Assembly: GCA_003224175.1 (NCBI GenBank)
Contig: QHYQ01000202.1
Coordinates: 1-35,300, forward strand
Direction: 5' to 3'
Length of the DNA: 35,300 nucleotides
Source: Acidobacteriota bacterium
GTDB lineage: Bacteria > Acidobacteriota > Terriglobia > Acidiferrales > UBA7541
Shown here: piece by piece, positions 1 to 8,683 of the stretch
Numbering within the stretch: the stretch's first letter is position 1
Layout: each line of letters begins with the position of its first letter
Position numbers and translations under genes: made by a program
Notes under the pieces: generated by a model
Seen by the model: the letters and a program-made list of their open reading frames with translations, nothing else
Databases searched by the model: none
What the model was told of the DNA's origin: nothing

Positions 1-1
1 T

Positions 2-1759
2 GTTTTTCGCAATCTCTGGAACGAGCTGGGCATCAGCTATACGCATTTCATTCGCACCACTTCGGCCGAACACCTGCGCGCCGTCCGCCGTTTGCTCTTG
101 CGCGCTCGCGACACCGGATACATTTACAAAGGCTTCTACCAGGGCCGCTACTGCGTCTACGACAATCTTTATGTCAGCGATTCCACCGATGCCGTTGACT
201 GCCCGCTCTGCGGCCGTCCGGCCGAAGTGGTGTCCGAAGAGAATTATTTCTTCAAGCTCTCCGCGTTTCAGGAAAGGCTCCTGAAGCTGTACGAAGAGCA
301 GCCAGATTTTATCCGGCCCGCCTTCCGCCGCAACGAAGTGCAGCGCTTCGTCGAGGCGGGCCTGCGCGACATTTCCGTCAGCCGCAAAACCGTGAAGTGG
401 GGCTTGCCCTGGCCGGACGATCCCGAACACGTCGTGTACGTCTGGTATGACGCGCTCACCAGCTATCTGAGCGGCATAGGGTATGGCGATGACGAATTGC
501 AGTGGGAAAAGTATTGGCCGGCGCAACTGCATCTGATCGGCAAGGAAATCATTCGCTTCCATTGCGTGTACTGGCCGGCTTTCCTGATGGCTGCAGAAGA
601 GCCCCTGCCGAAGGGCGTTTTTGCGCACGGCTGGCTGCTTTTTGAGCAGCAAAAAATGAGCAAATCCAAGGGTAACGTCGCCTATGCAGAGCCCATCGCG
701 CGCACCATCGGCGTTGATGCGCTGCGCTACTATCTGTTGCGCGACGTCCCGTTCGGCCAGGACGGCAATTTCAGCCACGACGCGCTGCTCACGCGCTACA
801 ACAGCGACCTAGCCAACGGCCTCGGCAATCTCGCCAGCCGCATCCTTACCATGATCGGGCGCTACTGCGAAGGGCAAGTCCCGGCGGCGCACGCAGCGGC
901 TACAGAGGAAGCGGAGAAATCGCTTTCCGCCGCCGTTGTCGAAGCATCGCGGGCGAGTGCCGCCCAATATGAGGAACTCTCGTTTTCACGCGCTCTCGAG
1001 CTCATCTGGGCGGCGATCGCTCAGGTCGATGGCTACATCACGGGCCAGAAGCCGTGGTCGCTCGCCGAAGAACCCGGGCAGCGCGCCCGGCTCGAAACCG
1101 TCTTGTACTATGCCGCGGAATCCTTGCGCATTCTTGTGACGCTGGCTCATCCCGTTTTGCCTATCTCCACGGAGAAAATCTGGCGGCAAATGGGGCAACT
1201 CGGTGTGCTCGGAGAAATGGGCATCGATCAGCTTGCTTGGGGTACCTTGCGCCCCGGCACGCTCATTGGCGAGCCCGCGGCCGTTTTTCCTCGCGTGGAA
1301 AAAACTGAAACTCTGGAGAAAATTGCAGCCATGGAACAAGACATCCTTAATCCGCAAGGCACGCCCGCAACAGCGTCGGCTCCCGCGGCAGTTCCCGCCG
1401 CGCCAGCGGGCGCCGCCGCAGCCACAAATGCGCGGATCAGCATCGACGATTTTGCCAAAGTGGAGATGCGGGTGGGCCAGGTGAAATCGGCCGAACGCGT
1501 CGCTGGAGCAGACAAATTGCTGAAAGTCATGGTGGACGTGGGCGAGGAAGTGCGCCAGATCGTTGCCGGAATCGCCACCGCCTATCAGCCGGAAGAATTG
1601 GTGGGCCGCAAAGTGGTGGTCGTCGTGAATCTGCAGCCGCGCAAGCTCCGCGGGGTGGAATCGAACGGCATGATCGTGGCCGCATCGGTCGGTCCGGAAG
1701 GGAAGCCCGTGCTGGCAGGGTTTCTCGAGGATGTCCCGGTCGGCTCGCGGCTGAAGTAA
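2..1759 (+). CDS. metG: Methionyl-tRNA synthetase, 5' end cut by window edge
   Basis: Charges tRNA(Met) with methionine in the cytoplasm. The frame is open from base 2 (reading VFRNLWNELG...), so the TTG at 92 that opens the track ORF is not the real start and the HIGH half of the catalytic domain lies outside the window. Visible are a zinc-knuckle half (DCPLCGRP), the SEENYFFKLS block, WPNDV-like WYDALTSYL, and the KMSKSKGN signature about 188 residues into the track ORF. An anticodon-binding helical domain follows. A low-complexity Ala/Pro linker then leads to a C-terminal EMAP/Trbp-type tRNA-binding domain (VEMRVGQVKSAERV...LQPRKLRGVESNGM), which in this family mediates dimerisation and tRNA affinity. 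The 3' end is intact (TAA). tatD follows after 109 bases on the same strand. Confidence 0.97.
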   Translation, partial: VFRNLWNELGISYTHFIRTTSAEHLRAVRRLLLRARDTGYIYKGFYQGRYCVYDNLYVSDSTDAVDCPLCGRPAEVVSEENYFFKLSAFQERLLKLYEEQPDFIRPAFRRNEVQRFVEAGLRDISVSRKTVKWGLPWPDDPEHVVYVWYDALTSYLSGIGYGDDELQWEKYWPAQLHLIGKEIIRFHCVYWPAFLMAAEEPLPKGVFAHGWLLFEQQKMSKSKGNVAYAEPIARTIGVDALRYYLLRDVPFGQDGNFSHDALLTRYNSDLANGLGNLASRILTMIGRYCEGQVPAAHAAATEEAEKSLSAAVVEASRASAAQYEELSFSRALELIWAAIAQVDGYITGQKPWSLAEEPGQRARLETVLYYAAESLRILVTLAHPVLPISTEKIWRQMGQLGVLGEMGIDQLAWGTLRPGTLIGEPAAVFPRVEKTETLEKIAAMEQDILNPQGTPATASAPAAVPAAPAGAAAATNARISIDDFAKVEMRVGQVKSAERVAGADKLLKVMVDVGEEVRQIVAGIATAYQPEELVGRKVVVVVNLQPRKLRGVESNGMIVAASVGPEGKPVLAGFLEDVPVGSRLK

Positions 1760-1868
1760 CGGATTTTGCGCGGGCGATCCTGTGGGTAGCCCCGCGCGTT
1801 AAGTTCGCGCGAGTGCGCCTCACTCTGGCGCTTGCGCTTTTCTGCGGCAGGGTCATCGAGCAGACGCT

Positions 1869-2705
1869 ATGGACAACGGCGCTTCGTCATCCGTGCAGCT
1901 CGAGCTCGTCGATTCGCATGCGCACGTGGACATGTCCGAATTCGATTCTGATCGAACCGACATGCTCGCGCGGGCGCAAGCGGTCGGCGTGCGCCAGATT
2001 CTGGCCATTGGCGGCGCTCCTGGAGCGCTGGCCTCGGCAGTGCCATTTGCCGAGCGCTACGACTGGATCTACGCCGCGGCCGGAATTCACCCGCACGAAG
2101 CCAGGCTCGCCACACTTGTACATTACGACGAGCTCGGCAATCTGGCGAAGCATCCAAAATTCCTGGCCTGGGGCGAAATCGGTCTCGATTATCACTACGA
2201 CCATTCCCCCAGAGATGCTCAGCAGCGCGTCTTCAGCGAACAACTCGAACTGGCGCGCGGCGCGGGCCGCCCCATCATCATTCATTGCCGCGATGCCTGG
2301 CCCGATTGTCTCGGACTGCTTGAAAAACACTGGCACTCATCAGGACTCGGCGGAATTTTCCATTGCTTCAGCGGCACGCTCGAGGAAGCTCGCCGCGGAA
2401 CGGAAATGGGATTTTTGATTTCATTTGCGGGAAATGTGACTTATACGAAGGCGCAGAGTCTGCGCGACGTTGCCGCTGCCCTGCCGCTCGAAACTCTCCT
2501 GATCGAGACCGATTCGCCCTTTCTCGCGCCGCAGCCCTTTCGGGGGCGGCGCAACGAGCCCGCTTTCGTCGCCGAAGTAGCGCGGACGCTTGCACCTGTG
2601 AGAAACTTGGCGCCGCACGAACTGGCAGCGGCTACGGCCGCTAATTTTCGGCGCTTTTTTCGGTTGTCAGAGATCGGCAGCCGCCCTTTGCGAGTGCGGG
2701 GCTGA
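1869..2705 (+). CDS. tatD: TatD-family metal-dependent DNase
   Basis: TatD-family metal-dependent hydrolase, in other bacteria a 3'-5' DNA/RNA exonuclease linked to DNA repair. The 278-residue length is normal. The TIM-barrel metal ligands are visible in order: DSHAHVD near residue 15, GIHPHEA near 72, the GEIGLDYH block with its Glu near 101, IIHCRDAW near 138, HCFSGT near 163 and ETDSPFLAP near 217. The ATG at 1869 places DSHAHVD at the usual distance from the N-terminus. A metG-tatD pairing is a common bacterial arrangement. The gene ends with TGA at 2705, and the next gene begins within about 50 bases, so co-transcription is likely. No anomalies are seen. Confidence 0.96.
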   Translation: MDNGASSSVQLELVDSHAHVDMSEFDSDRTDMLARAQAVGVRQILAIGGAPGALASAVPFAERYDWIYAAAGIHPHEARLATLVHYDELGNLAKHPKFLAWGEIGLDYHYDHSPRDAQQRVFSEQLELARGAGRPIIIHCRDAWPDCLGLLEKHWHSSGLGGIFHCFSGTLEEARRGTEMGFLISFAGNVTYTKAQSLRDVAAALPLETLLIETDSPFLAPQPFRGRRNEPAFVAEVARTLAPVRNLAPHELAAATAANFRRFFRLSEIGSRPLRVRG

Positions 2706-2753
2706 TGGAGGAACAATATCTCACTGCTGACGGTTAAAGAGATCTTTGACCTG

Positions 2754-3800
2754 GTGCGCGACGACCTCTCTCGCGTCGAGGAGGAATTGGCGCAGCAGGC
2801 CGGCCTCGCCAGCGAACCCGTGGCCGAGATCGCAGGCGATTTGCTCGGTGGCGGAGGCAAACGCCTGCGCCCCGCGCTCTTGCTGCTTTCCGCCGGATAT
2901 GCCGGTTACCGCGGCGCTGCCGCTGTCCGCCTGGGTGCCGTGGTCGAACTGATTCACAGCGCCACGCTAATCCACGACGATGTGATCGACGGCGCCGATA
3001 CGCGCCGCGGCCGGCCCTCGGCGAACTCGCGCTGGGGCAATCATCGCAGCGTGCTGGCGGGCGACTGGCTCTACATGCAGTCGTTTCAGATGGCGCTCGA
3101 GGAGCGCAACTTCCGGATCCTGGACATTCTCATCGACCTCACGCAAAGCATGGTCGAGGGGGAACTGTTGCAACTGGCGAGTCTCGGGCGCATGGATTTA
3201 GGCGAGCAGGACGTCCTGGATTTGGCCGCGCGCAAGACGGCTTGCCTATTTAGTGGCTGCGCCCGGCTTGGCGGCGTGCTCGGCGGACTTACCGATGCAG
3301 AGGAGCAGTCGCTGGCGGATTATGGGCGCTACGCCGGACTTGCTTTTCAGCTTGTCGATGACCTGCTCGACTTCACCGCTTCGCCTTTGCAGCTCGGAAA
3401 GCCGGTGCTCAGCGATCTGAAAGAAGGCAAGGTCACGCTGCCGCTGATCTTCGCGCTCGAAAGCGATGGCGCCACGGGTCGCGGCATGGTGCGCACCGTG
3501 CTCGAGGAAAAAGGTTTTCACAGCGTGCGCGCGGAGGAAATCTCTCGCAAAAATTCAGAATGGTGCGGGATTTCCTGCTCGCCGAGCACATCGCCGAACC
3601 CGCCGATATCCTCGCACCCGAACCGGCCACCGACGAAGATATCCTGCGCGTGCACACGCGCGAATGGGTGGACAAAGTCCAGCACGGCAAGCTCAGCGCC
3701 AGCGAACGCATGCTCCTGGAAATTCCCTATTCGCAGGCGGCCGTCAGAGGATTCTGGCTGGCTGCGGGCGGATCGATTCTCGCGGCGCAATGCGCTCTAA
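2754..3800 (+). CDS. Trans-polyprenyl diphosphate synthase, C-terminus lost at a deletion junction
   Basis: Builds linear polyprenyl diphosphates for quinone side chains. Both Asp-rich motifs are present: DDVIDGADTRRG at about residues 75-86 and QLVDDLLDF at about 200-207. GGKRLRP and KEGKVTLPL are also seen. Family similarity stops abruptly at about residue 265 (GFHSVRAEEISR, base ~3547). The remaining ~83 residues to the stop at 3800 are the histone-deacetylase gene read out of frame, so roughly the last 50-60 native residues are missing. The start is uncertain: GTG 2754 is used, but the frame is open back to 2706 (…SLLTVKEIF) without ATG, GTG or TTG, and those residues resemble the family N-terminus. 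Activity is doubtful because the C-terminal helices are replaced. Confidence 0.8.
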   Translation: MRDDLSRVEEELAQQAGLASEPVAEIAGDLLGGGGKRLRPALLLLSAGYAGYRGAAAVRLGAVVELIHSATLIHDDVIDGADTRRGRPSANSRWGNHRSVLAGDWLYMQSFQMALEERNFRILDILIDLTQSMVEGELLQLASLGRMDLGEQDVLDLAARKTACLFSGCARLGGVLGGLTDAEEQSLADYGRYAGLAFQLVDDLLDFTASPLQLGKPVLSDLKEGKVTLPLIFALESDGATGRGMVRTVLEEKGFHSVRAEEISRKNSEWCGISCSPSTSPNPPISSHPNRPPTKISCACTRANGWTKSSTASSAPANACSWKFPIRRRPSEDSGWLRADRFSRRNAL

Positions 3801-4408
3801 AAGATGGTTTCGGAATCAACATCGGCGGCGGATTTCACCACGCGTTTCCCGGGCACGGCGAAGGGTTTTGCATGATACACGACGTCGCCGTAGCCATACG
3901 GCGATTGCAAGCCGACGCCGCCATGCGCAAGGCTCTGGTGGTCGATACGGACGTGCACCAGGGCAATGGCACGGCCGCAATCTTCGCCGGCGATGCCGGC
4001 GTTTTCACAGTGTCTCTGCACCAGGAAAATAATTATCCAGAGCCGAAGCCGCCTTCGGATTTGGACGTCAATCTCGACGATGGCACGGGCGACGAAGAAT
4101 ACCTCGATTTATTGTCTAAGGCTCTGGCCGACTCATTCGGTCGCTTTGCCCCGGAGATTCTTTTTTATATCGGAGGGGCGGATCCTTATCGCGAGGATCA
4201 GCTGGGAGGACTCTGGCTCAGCATGCGAGGTTTGCAGGAGCGCGACGCGCTCGTTTTTGCCGAAGCCAGGCGCCGCGGCTTGGCCGTCGCGGTGGCGTTT
4301 GCCGGCGGTTACGCTCGAAAGGTCGAAGACACCGTACGCATTCACGTGAATACAGTGATCGCGGCGCGGGAAGCCGCTGCCGCGCGGGTCAGCCGGGCAA
4401 ATCCGTAA
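3560..4408 (+). CDS. Histone-deacetylase/acetoin-utilisation family hydrolase, N-terminus truncated
   Basis: Zinc-dependent amidohydrolase of the arginase/HDAC fold; bacterial members act on acetyl-lysine, acetylpolyamines or related amides, and the substrate here is unknown. The catalytic core is intact: GGGFHHAFPGHGEGF with the His-His pair near 93-94, DTDVHQGNGT with metal ligands near 131-133, GADPYREDQLGG with the third ligand, and a C-terminal FAGGYAR. The start is the first ATG, but in-frame codons just upstream (QKFRMVRDFLL) still match the family, which normally has about 25 more N-terminal residues. Those residues appear removed together with the 3' end of the preceding polyprenyl synthase. 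The reading frame overlaps that gene's out-of-frame tail by 241 bases. It is convergent with the POTRA gene downstream. Confidence 0.88.
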   Translation: MVRDFLLAEHIAEPADILAPEPATDEDILRVHTREWVDKVQHGKLSASERMLLEIPYSQAAVRGFWLAAGGSILAAQCALKDGFGINIGGGFHHAFPGHGEGFCMIHDVAVAIRRLQADAAMRKALVVDTDVHQGNGTAAIFAGDAGVFTVSLHQENNYPEPKPPSDLDVNLDDGTGDEEYLDLLSKALADSFGRFAPEILFYIGGADPYREDQLGGLWLSMRGLQERDALVFAEARRRGLAVAVAFAGGYARKVEDTVRIHVNTVIAAREAAAARVSRANP

Positions 4409-4444
4409 TTCAGTTTACGAGTCCGCGCACAAAATTACGACGGG

Positions 4445-5755
4445 TCACTGAAAATCGATCAAGACGTCGACGACGTGATCCTGTAGATTCGGGCGCAACC
4501 AGTTTCCCATTTTTTCGTAGTGCACGGGCAGCTCCCCAAAGATCGCAACGGTGGGTTTCTCTAGCTTCGCGAGCGTGGAATCGAGGAAGGTTTTGTCGAA
4601 GACTTCGCCGGGCGCAAGCCGCCAGGCATTGCGCAGCCTACGCTCTGCGTCGACGGAGAGGCCCGTGATCACCAATTCGCCCATGCGATATTGCGCCCCT
4701 TCTGTGATCTTCACGTTGTAGGCGACCGTACTGTTAGCTTCATTGAATTGCGGCGCAGGGCTGACTTTGGCATCGAGGTAGCCGCGATGCCCGTACTCCA
4801 GTTCAACCTGCTGCCAGCCTGCGGCGAGCCGCATGCCGTCAGCCAGGTCGCCGGCCTCCACCGCCACGAGCCTTGATAGCGCCGCTTCGTCGAGCGCCGT
4901 GTTGCCCGTCCACTTAGCGTTAGAGAAATGAAACACTGGGCCCGGCGTGATTGGAATCTGAACAACGATGGTGGAGGAAACATTCCCGCCGGAAGCATCG
5001 CTCAGTTGGAGGACGGGCGCGTCAAATTTAACGCGAATCTGGCCTGCAGAGAGATAAAGAGGCCGCACTTGCTCGTTCTCGAAAAGTTCGATAGCAAAAC
5101 GCGAGAATTTCTTCCCAACGAGGTCACTCACGCGATCGTGCAGCTTCTCTGAATTTTGTGCCATCCAATCGTTGAACTGTACGCTGGAGACACTGAAACT
5201 CGGGCCGTCCTGCCGGAACTGCATGATCATGTCATCGCCGGAGGGCTGGGTTATGAGAGTGTGCTCCACGTTAGCCTTGATTCCGCGCGAGGCGAGCTTG
5301 ACGGAAAGCGCCGCGGTGATTTGATCGAGTAAGGAGCCGCTGCTTGGAGCGCCGCCGTCGAAGAGGGGCACGGCGCGGCGAATCTCGTCGGAGAGTTCCT
5401 GATCGGTGAACCAGGGGAAATTCTCGAACATCACGGGCACGATTGCGGCGTCTTGCAACTCGAAATTGATGGTCGCGCGCTTGTCCTTGGCGGTGAAGCG
5501 ATAATTCACGCGCGAAAAGACACCTAGTTGGGCTAGCCCGTCGGCAATCGCCTGCAGTTCGTCGTTGTCGACCGGATCGCCTGGTTTCAGACCTGTGGTG
5601 GCGGCGATCTGCGCATCGCTATAACGGTGCGAGCCCGAAGCATGGACCTCGGCCACAACAAACGAAGTCGGAGTCGTCTGCGCGGCAAGGAAGCAAGCCG
5701 CGAGGACCACGCATGAAACGCAAGCCGAGATCAGAGCAAGGCGGCGACCACACAT
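4445..5755 (-). CDS. Secreted POTRA-domain protein without a beta-barrel
   Basis: Predicted exported protein made mainly of POTRA-like repeats, related to the periplasmic part of BamA/Omp85 assembly factors. The ATG at 5755 begins MCGRRLALISACVSCVVLAACFLAAQ, a good signal peptide with a possible lipobox-like AACF. The longer GTG start at 5809 would bury this signal. POTRA signatures include SGSHRYSDAQIAATTGLKPGDPV near residue 40, FSNAKWTGNTALDEAALSRLV, RGYLDAKVSPAP and a terminal GELVITGLS...LAPGEVFDKTFL. The protein ends at VDVLIDFQ with no room for the 16-strand barrel, so it cannot be a complete Omp85. It could be a periplasmic partner of an outer-membrane machine. It lies 61 bases downstream of glmS, possibly in the same transcript. 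Confidence 0.72.
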   Translation of the reverse strand: MCGRRLALISACVSCVVLAACFLAAQTTPTSFVVAEVHASGSHRYSDAQIAATTGLKPGDPVDNDELQAIADGLAQLGVFSRVNYRFTAKDKRATINFELQDAAIVPVMFENFPWFTDQELSDEIRRAVPLFDGGAPSSGSLLDQITAALSVKLASRGIKANVEHTLITQPSGDDMIMQFRQDGPSFSVSSVQFNDWMAQNSEKLHDRVSDLVGKKFSRFAIELFENEQVRPLYLSAGQIRVKFDAPVLQLSDASGGNVSSTIVVQIPITPGPVFHFSNAKWTGNTALDEAALSRLVAVEAGDLADGMRLAAGWQQVELEYGHRGYLDAKVSPAPQFNEANSTVAYNVKITEGAQYRMGELVITGLSVDAERRLRNAWRLAPGEVFDKTFLDSTLAKLEKPTVAIFGELPVHYEKMGNWLRPNLQDHVVDVLIDFQ

Positions 5756-5816
5756 ATTCGCGAAGAGGATTTTATCGCGTTGCCGCGGGCATTGGGAACT
5801 CCGCCACACAACTTTC

Positions 5817-7679
5817 TTATTCTACCGTGACGGATTTGGCGAGGTTACGGGGCTGATCGACATCGCAGCCGCGCCGTACGGCAATGTGATAAGCCAGCAA
5901 CTGCAACGGTACGATTTCGAGAATCGGGGCCATCAGTTCCGGCGCTGTGGGAATTTCGATGACGTGGTCGGAAGCCTTGCGGGCAAGGTGATCGCCCTCG
6001 GTAACGACGGAGATGACGATGCCGTCGCGGGCCTTCACCTCCTGGATATTCGAAACGCTCTTTTCGTAGCGGATCATGGACTCGGAATCGAATTCGTCGC
6101 GCGTAGCCAGCACGACCACGGGCAGATTTTCGTCGATCAGGGCGTTTGGACCATGCTTCATTTCGCCGGCGGGGTAACCTTCGGCGTGGATATAGGAAAT
6201 TTCCTTCAGTTTGAGCGCGCCTTCCAGCGCAATCGGGTAGTGAATGCCGCGGGCGAGGTAGAGGAAATCGGTGTAGCGGAAGAGCTGGCGCGCCAGCGTC
6301 TCGTAGATTCCGTCCCGATCGCCCTGCAGGATCGTCTCCAGCTTTTGCGGAATACGCGTGAACTCCTGCATCAATTTCTTGGCGAGGTCAGCGGAGAGTC
6401 TCTCGCGCAACTGGCCGAGGTAGAGGGAAATCAGTATGAGTGCGGTCAACTGGCTCGTAAATGCTTTTGTGGAGGCCACGCCGATTTCCGGACCGGCGTG
6501 CGTCAGAATCGTGCCAGCAGCTTCGCGAGTGACCATGGAACCGACTACATTGCAGATGGCCAGCGTCTTGGCGCTTTTCTGCTTGGCTTCGCGCTGGGCG
6601 GCGAGCGTGTCCGCCGTTTCGCCGGACTGGCTGATGCAGATGACCACGGTGTGATCGTCCACAATAGGATTGCGATAACGGAATTCGCTGCCGTAATCCA
6701 CTTCCACGGGAACCCCAGCCAGGCGCTCGATCATGAATTTACCGGCCAGGCCGGCGTGCCAACTGGTGCCGCAGGCGACGATCTTGATGTTGCGAAGATT
6801 TCGGAATTCCTGCTCGCTGATCTCCATTTGATCGAGGTAGACCTTGCCGGTCTCCTGGGAGATGCGGCCCAGCATGGTGTCCCGAATGGCTCGCGGCTGC
6901 TCGAAAATTTCCTTGAGCATGAAATGTTTGAAGCCGCCCTTTTCGGCGGTGATGGGGTCCCAGGTAACATGATGGATTTTCGGCTGGACCGGGTTGGCGT
7001 CGATGTCGCTGACCTCGACACCCTTCGAGGTGAGGACGGCGATGTCTCCATCGGAGAGGAAAAAGATGTCGCGAGTGTGCGTCAAGATACCGGGAATATC
7101 GCTGGCCACAAAGTATTCGTCCTTGCCCAGGCCGACCACCACCGGCGGGCCATTGCGGGCGGCGACGATTTTGCGCGGGTCCTTGGTCGAGAGGACGACC
7201 AGAGCGTAGACACCGCTCAACCGCTTAGTGGTTTTGCGCACGGCGTCTTCGAGCGGGCCGCTATCCATGTATTTTTCGACGAGGTGCGCCACGATCTCCG
7301 TATCGGTTTGCGTGACGAACTTATGTCCTTCCTTTTCGAGTTCCTGCTTGAGCTCAACATAATTTTCCACGATGCCGTTGTGAACGACGACGACTTCGCC
7401 TTTGCAATCGCGGTGGGGATGCGCGTTTTCCTCCGTGGGGCGGCCATGCGTGGCCCAGCGCGTGTGCCCCAAGCCGTAGATGCCATCGATGGGGTGAAGG
7501 CGAATGGACTCCTCGAGATTCGGCAGTTTGCCCGAAGCGCGGCGGATTTCCATCTTGCCGTTTTCGCTGACCACAGCGATGCCCGCGGAATCGTATCCGC
7601 GATACTCCAGACGGCGCAGGCCGTCCAGGATGAGGGGTACAACTTTCTTAGGTCCAATATATCCGACAATGCCACACAC
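5817..7679 (-). CDS. glmS: Glutamine--fructose-6-phosphate aminotransferase (isomerizing)
   Basis: Makes glucosamine-6-phosphate from fructose-6-phosphate and glutamine, the first committed step to UDP-GlcNAc for peptidoglycan and LPS. At 620 residues it is full length. The N-terminal nucleophile Cys2 follows the initiator (MCGIVGYIG). The GATase-2 domain carries [16 protein letters not shown] and HNGIVENY. The first SIS domain shows CGTSWHAG and SQSGETADT, and the second follows. The C-terminus ends in the classical KSVTVE. The start is GTG, supported by AGGAGA eight bases upstream. No glmS ribozyme is recognisable in the 282-base upstream gap, although an inverted repeat lies there. A 617-codon antisense ORF covers the whole gene and is judged a codon-bias shadow. 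Confidence 0.98.
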   Translation of the reverse strand: MCGIVGYIGPKKVVPLILDGLRRLEYRGYDSAGIAVVSENGKMEIRRASGKLPNLEESIRLHPIDGIYGLGHTRWATHGRPTEENAHPHRDCKGEVVVVHNGIVENYVELKQELEKEGHKFVTQTDTEIVAHLVEKYMDSGPLEDAVRKTTKRLSGVYALVVLSTKDPRKIVAARNGPPVVVGLGKDEYFVASDIPGILTHTRDIFFLSDGDIAVLTSKGVEVSDIDANPVQPKIHHVTWDPITAEKGGFKHFMLKEIFEQPRAIRDTMLGRISQETGKVYLDQMEISEQEFRNLRNIKIVACGTSWHAGLAGKFMIERLAGVPVEVDYGSEFRYRNPIVDDHTVVICISQSGETADTLAAQREAKQKSAKTLAICNVVGSMVTREAAGTILTHAGPEIGVASTKAFTSQLTALILISLYLGQLRERLSADLAKKLMQEFTRIPQKLETILQGDRDGIYETLARQLFRYTDFLYLARGIHYPIALEGALKLKEISYIHAEGYPAGEMKHGPNALIDENLPVVVLATRDEFDSESMIRYEKSVSNIQEVKARDGIVISVVTEGDHLARKASDHVIEIPTAPELMAPILEIVPLQLLAYHIAVRRGCDVDQPRNLAKSVTVE

Positions 7680-7760
7680 GATAGAGATCTCCTAAAGTTG
7701 GAAACCGGCGAGAGGGACCGCCAGATGAGCGTAGCATAGGTTTTCCGAGAGCGCTTTACG

Positions 7761-7795
7761 TGAGGGGCAGTAGTTTTCCGCCGTAAAACCCCTCA
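7761..7795 (-). other. Bulged inverted repeat in the glmS upstream region
   Basis: The 282-base gap between glmS and the isochorismatase-like gene holds no convincing ORF; the 79-codon track ORF has no recognisable features. It does contain a two-part inverted repeat: TGAGGG pairs with CCCTCA, and inside it GTTTT pairs with AAAAC around a seven-base loop, with a short bulge on one side. It lies about 82 bases upstream of the glmS start codon. No T-run follows on either strand, so it does not look like an intrinsic terminator. It could be a leader-RNA structure or protein-binding site for glmS, or chance. Confidence 0.35.
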
Positions 7796-7961
7796 GGTCG
7801 TATTTAGAAAGGTCGGGTTTCTGCGAAAGCGAAATGTTGACTTCCAAGTTTTCGCCAGCCGCCGAGCGGCGAAGGAGAACCCTCACCGCATTTCCATACC
7901 GACGCGAGGGCTGCGCCGCCAAAGCGCCCATTCTGCAGCGCTAGTGCGATACAAATGAGTA

Positions 7962-8615
7962 TCAGAACTTGACCATGCTACTGCGCGTCAGCGTGGTGTT
8001 GCTGGTGACCACGGCCGGCCCGCCTTTGAAGAGGTGCCAGGCCGCGTACTGTTCCATATAGGGATCTTCCGACGACAGGCAATCGATCGGGATGATTACC
8101 TTGTAGCCGCGCTGTGCCAAACCAGAGCCCGTGCCAATGCCGACACCTTGAAATGAAGTGCCGCACACAATGGCGGTCTTGATGCCGCGCGCTTTTAATT
8201 TCTCTTCCAGATTCGAGCCAAGAAACTTGTCTGGTCCGCCCGTACGCGACCATTCGCCGTCGCGCGCCGCAAATCCCGGTTCGATCATGTCTGCGGGCGT
8301 GGCTTGGGCGCCGCCGACCAGGCTGTACCACACCATTACCCCCGCGGCGCGTGCCGCGTCATGCAACCGCTTGACGTTGGGAACCGTAGCCACGCAGCGC
8401 GGACGGGCGCCGCAATTCTGCTTCATCATGTCCAGAATGAGCAGAGCCGTCGTCGAAGCTTCAACCGTCACGGCTTTTAGCTCGGGCTTCGGCGGCGCTT
8501 TCGCTGTGTCCCAATCGTTGAGTATATCGTTCGCCGCGGACGACGCAGCAAACGCGATGATCAGCGCTCCGACCGCTGCGGCCGCGCCACGCCATAGAGT
8601 CCGCATCTCTAACAT
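7962..8615 (-). CDS. Exported isochorismatase-like (cysteine-hydrolase fold) protein without the canonical Cys
   Basis: Isochorismatase/nicotinamidase-fold protein with an N-terminal signal or anchor (residues ~5-28, ending AFAASSA), so probably periplasmic. The fold's catalytic Asp (LLILDMM, D62) and Lys (GGPDK, K130) are present. At the usual nucleophile position the sequence is CGTSFQGVG, with Val158 where the family normally has Cys (seven residues after the C of CG). I recall environmental subfamilies with similar substitutions at this position. The C-terminal block (GYKVIIPIDCLSSEDPYMEQY) is well kept. An ideal AGGAGGACACC ribosome site precedes the ATG. It is last in a three-gene secreted module with DUF6152 and the TPDGKPDLSG protein. 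Substrate unknown; hydrolytic activity uncertain. Confidence 0.82.
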   Translation of the reverse strand: MLEMRTLWRGAAAAVGALIIAFAASSAANDILNDWDTAKAPPKPELKAVTVEASTTALLILDMMKQNCGARPRCVATVPNVKRLHDAARAAGVMVWYSLVGGAQATPADMIEPGFAARDGEWSRTGGPDKFLGSNLEEKLKARGIKTAIVCGTSFQGVGIGTGSGLAQRGYKVIIPIDCLSSEDPYMEQYAAWHLFKGGPAVVTSNTTLTRSSMVKF

Positions 8616-8683
8616 GGTGTCCTCCTCATGGTCTTACCCACCCCGCCCGTTTCACCGAATCGAATTGTCGCGGAACAAACGTG

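Noticed and set aside
5886-7739. 617-codon ORF antisense to glmS
   Set aside because: It covers the glmS gene exactly on the other strand. Its sequence has no family motif, and its length follows from the codon bias of a GC-rich gene.
7680-7961. glmS ribozyme or a small protein (79-codon ORF) upstream of glmS
   Set aside because: No ribozyme core is recognisable and the ORF shows no ribosome site or family features. Only the inverted repeat is reported.
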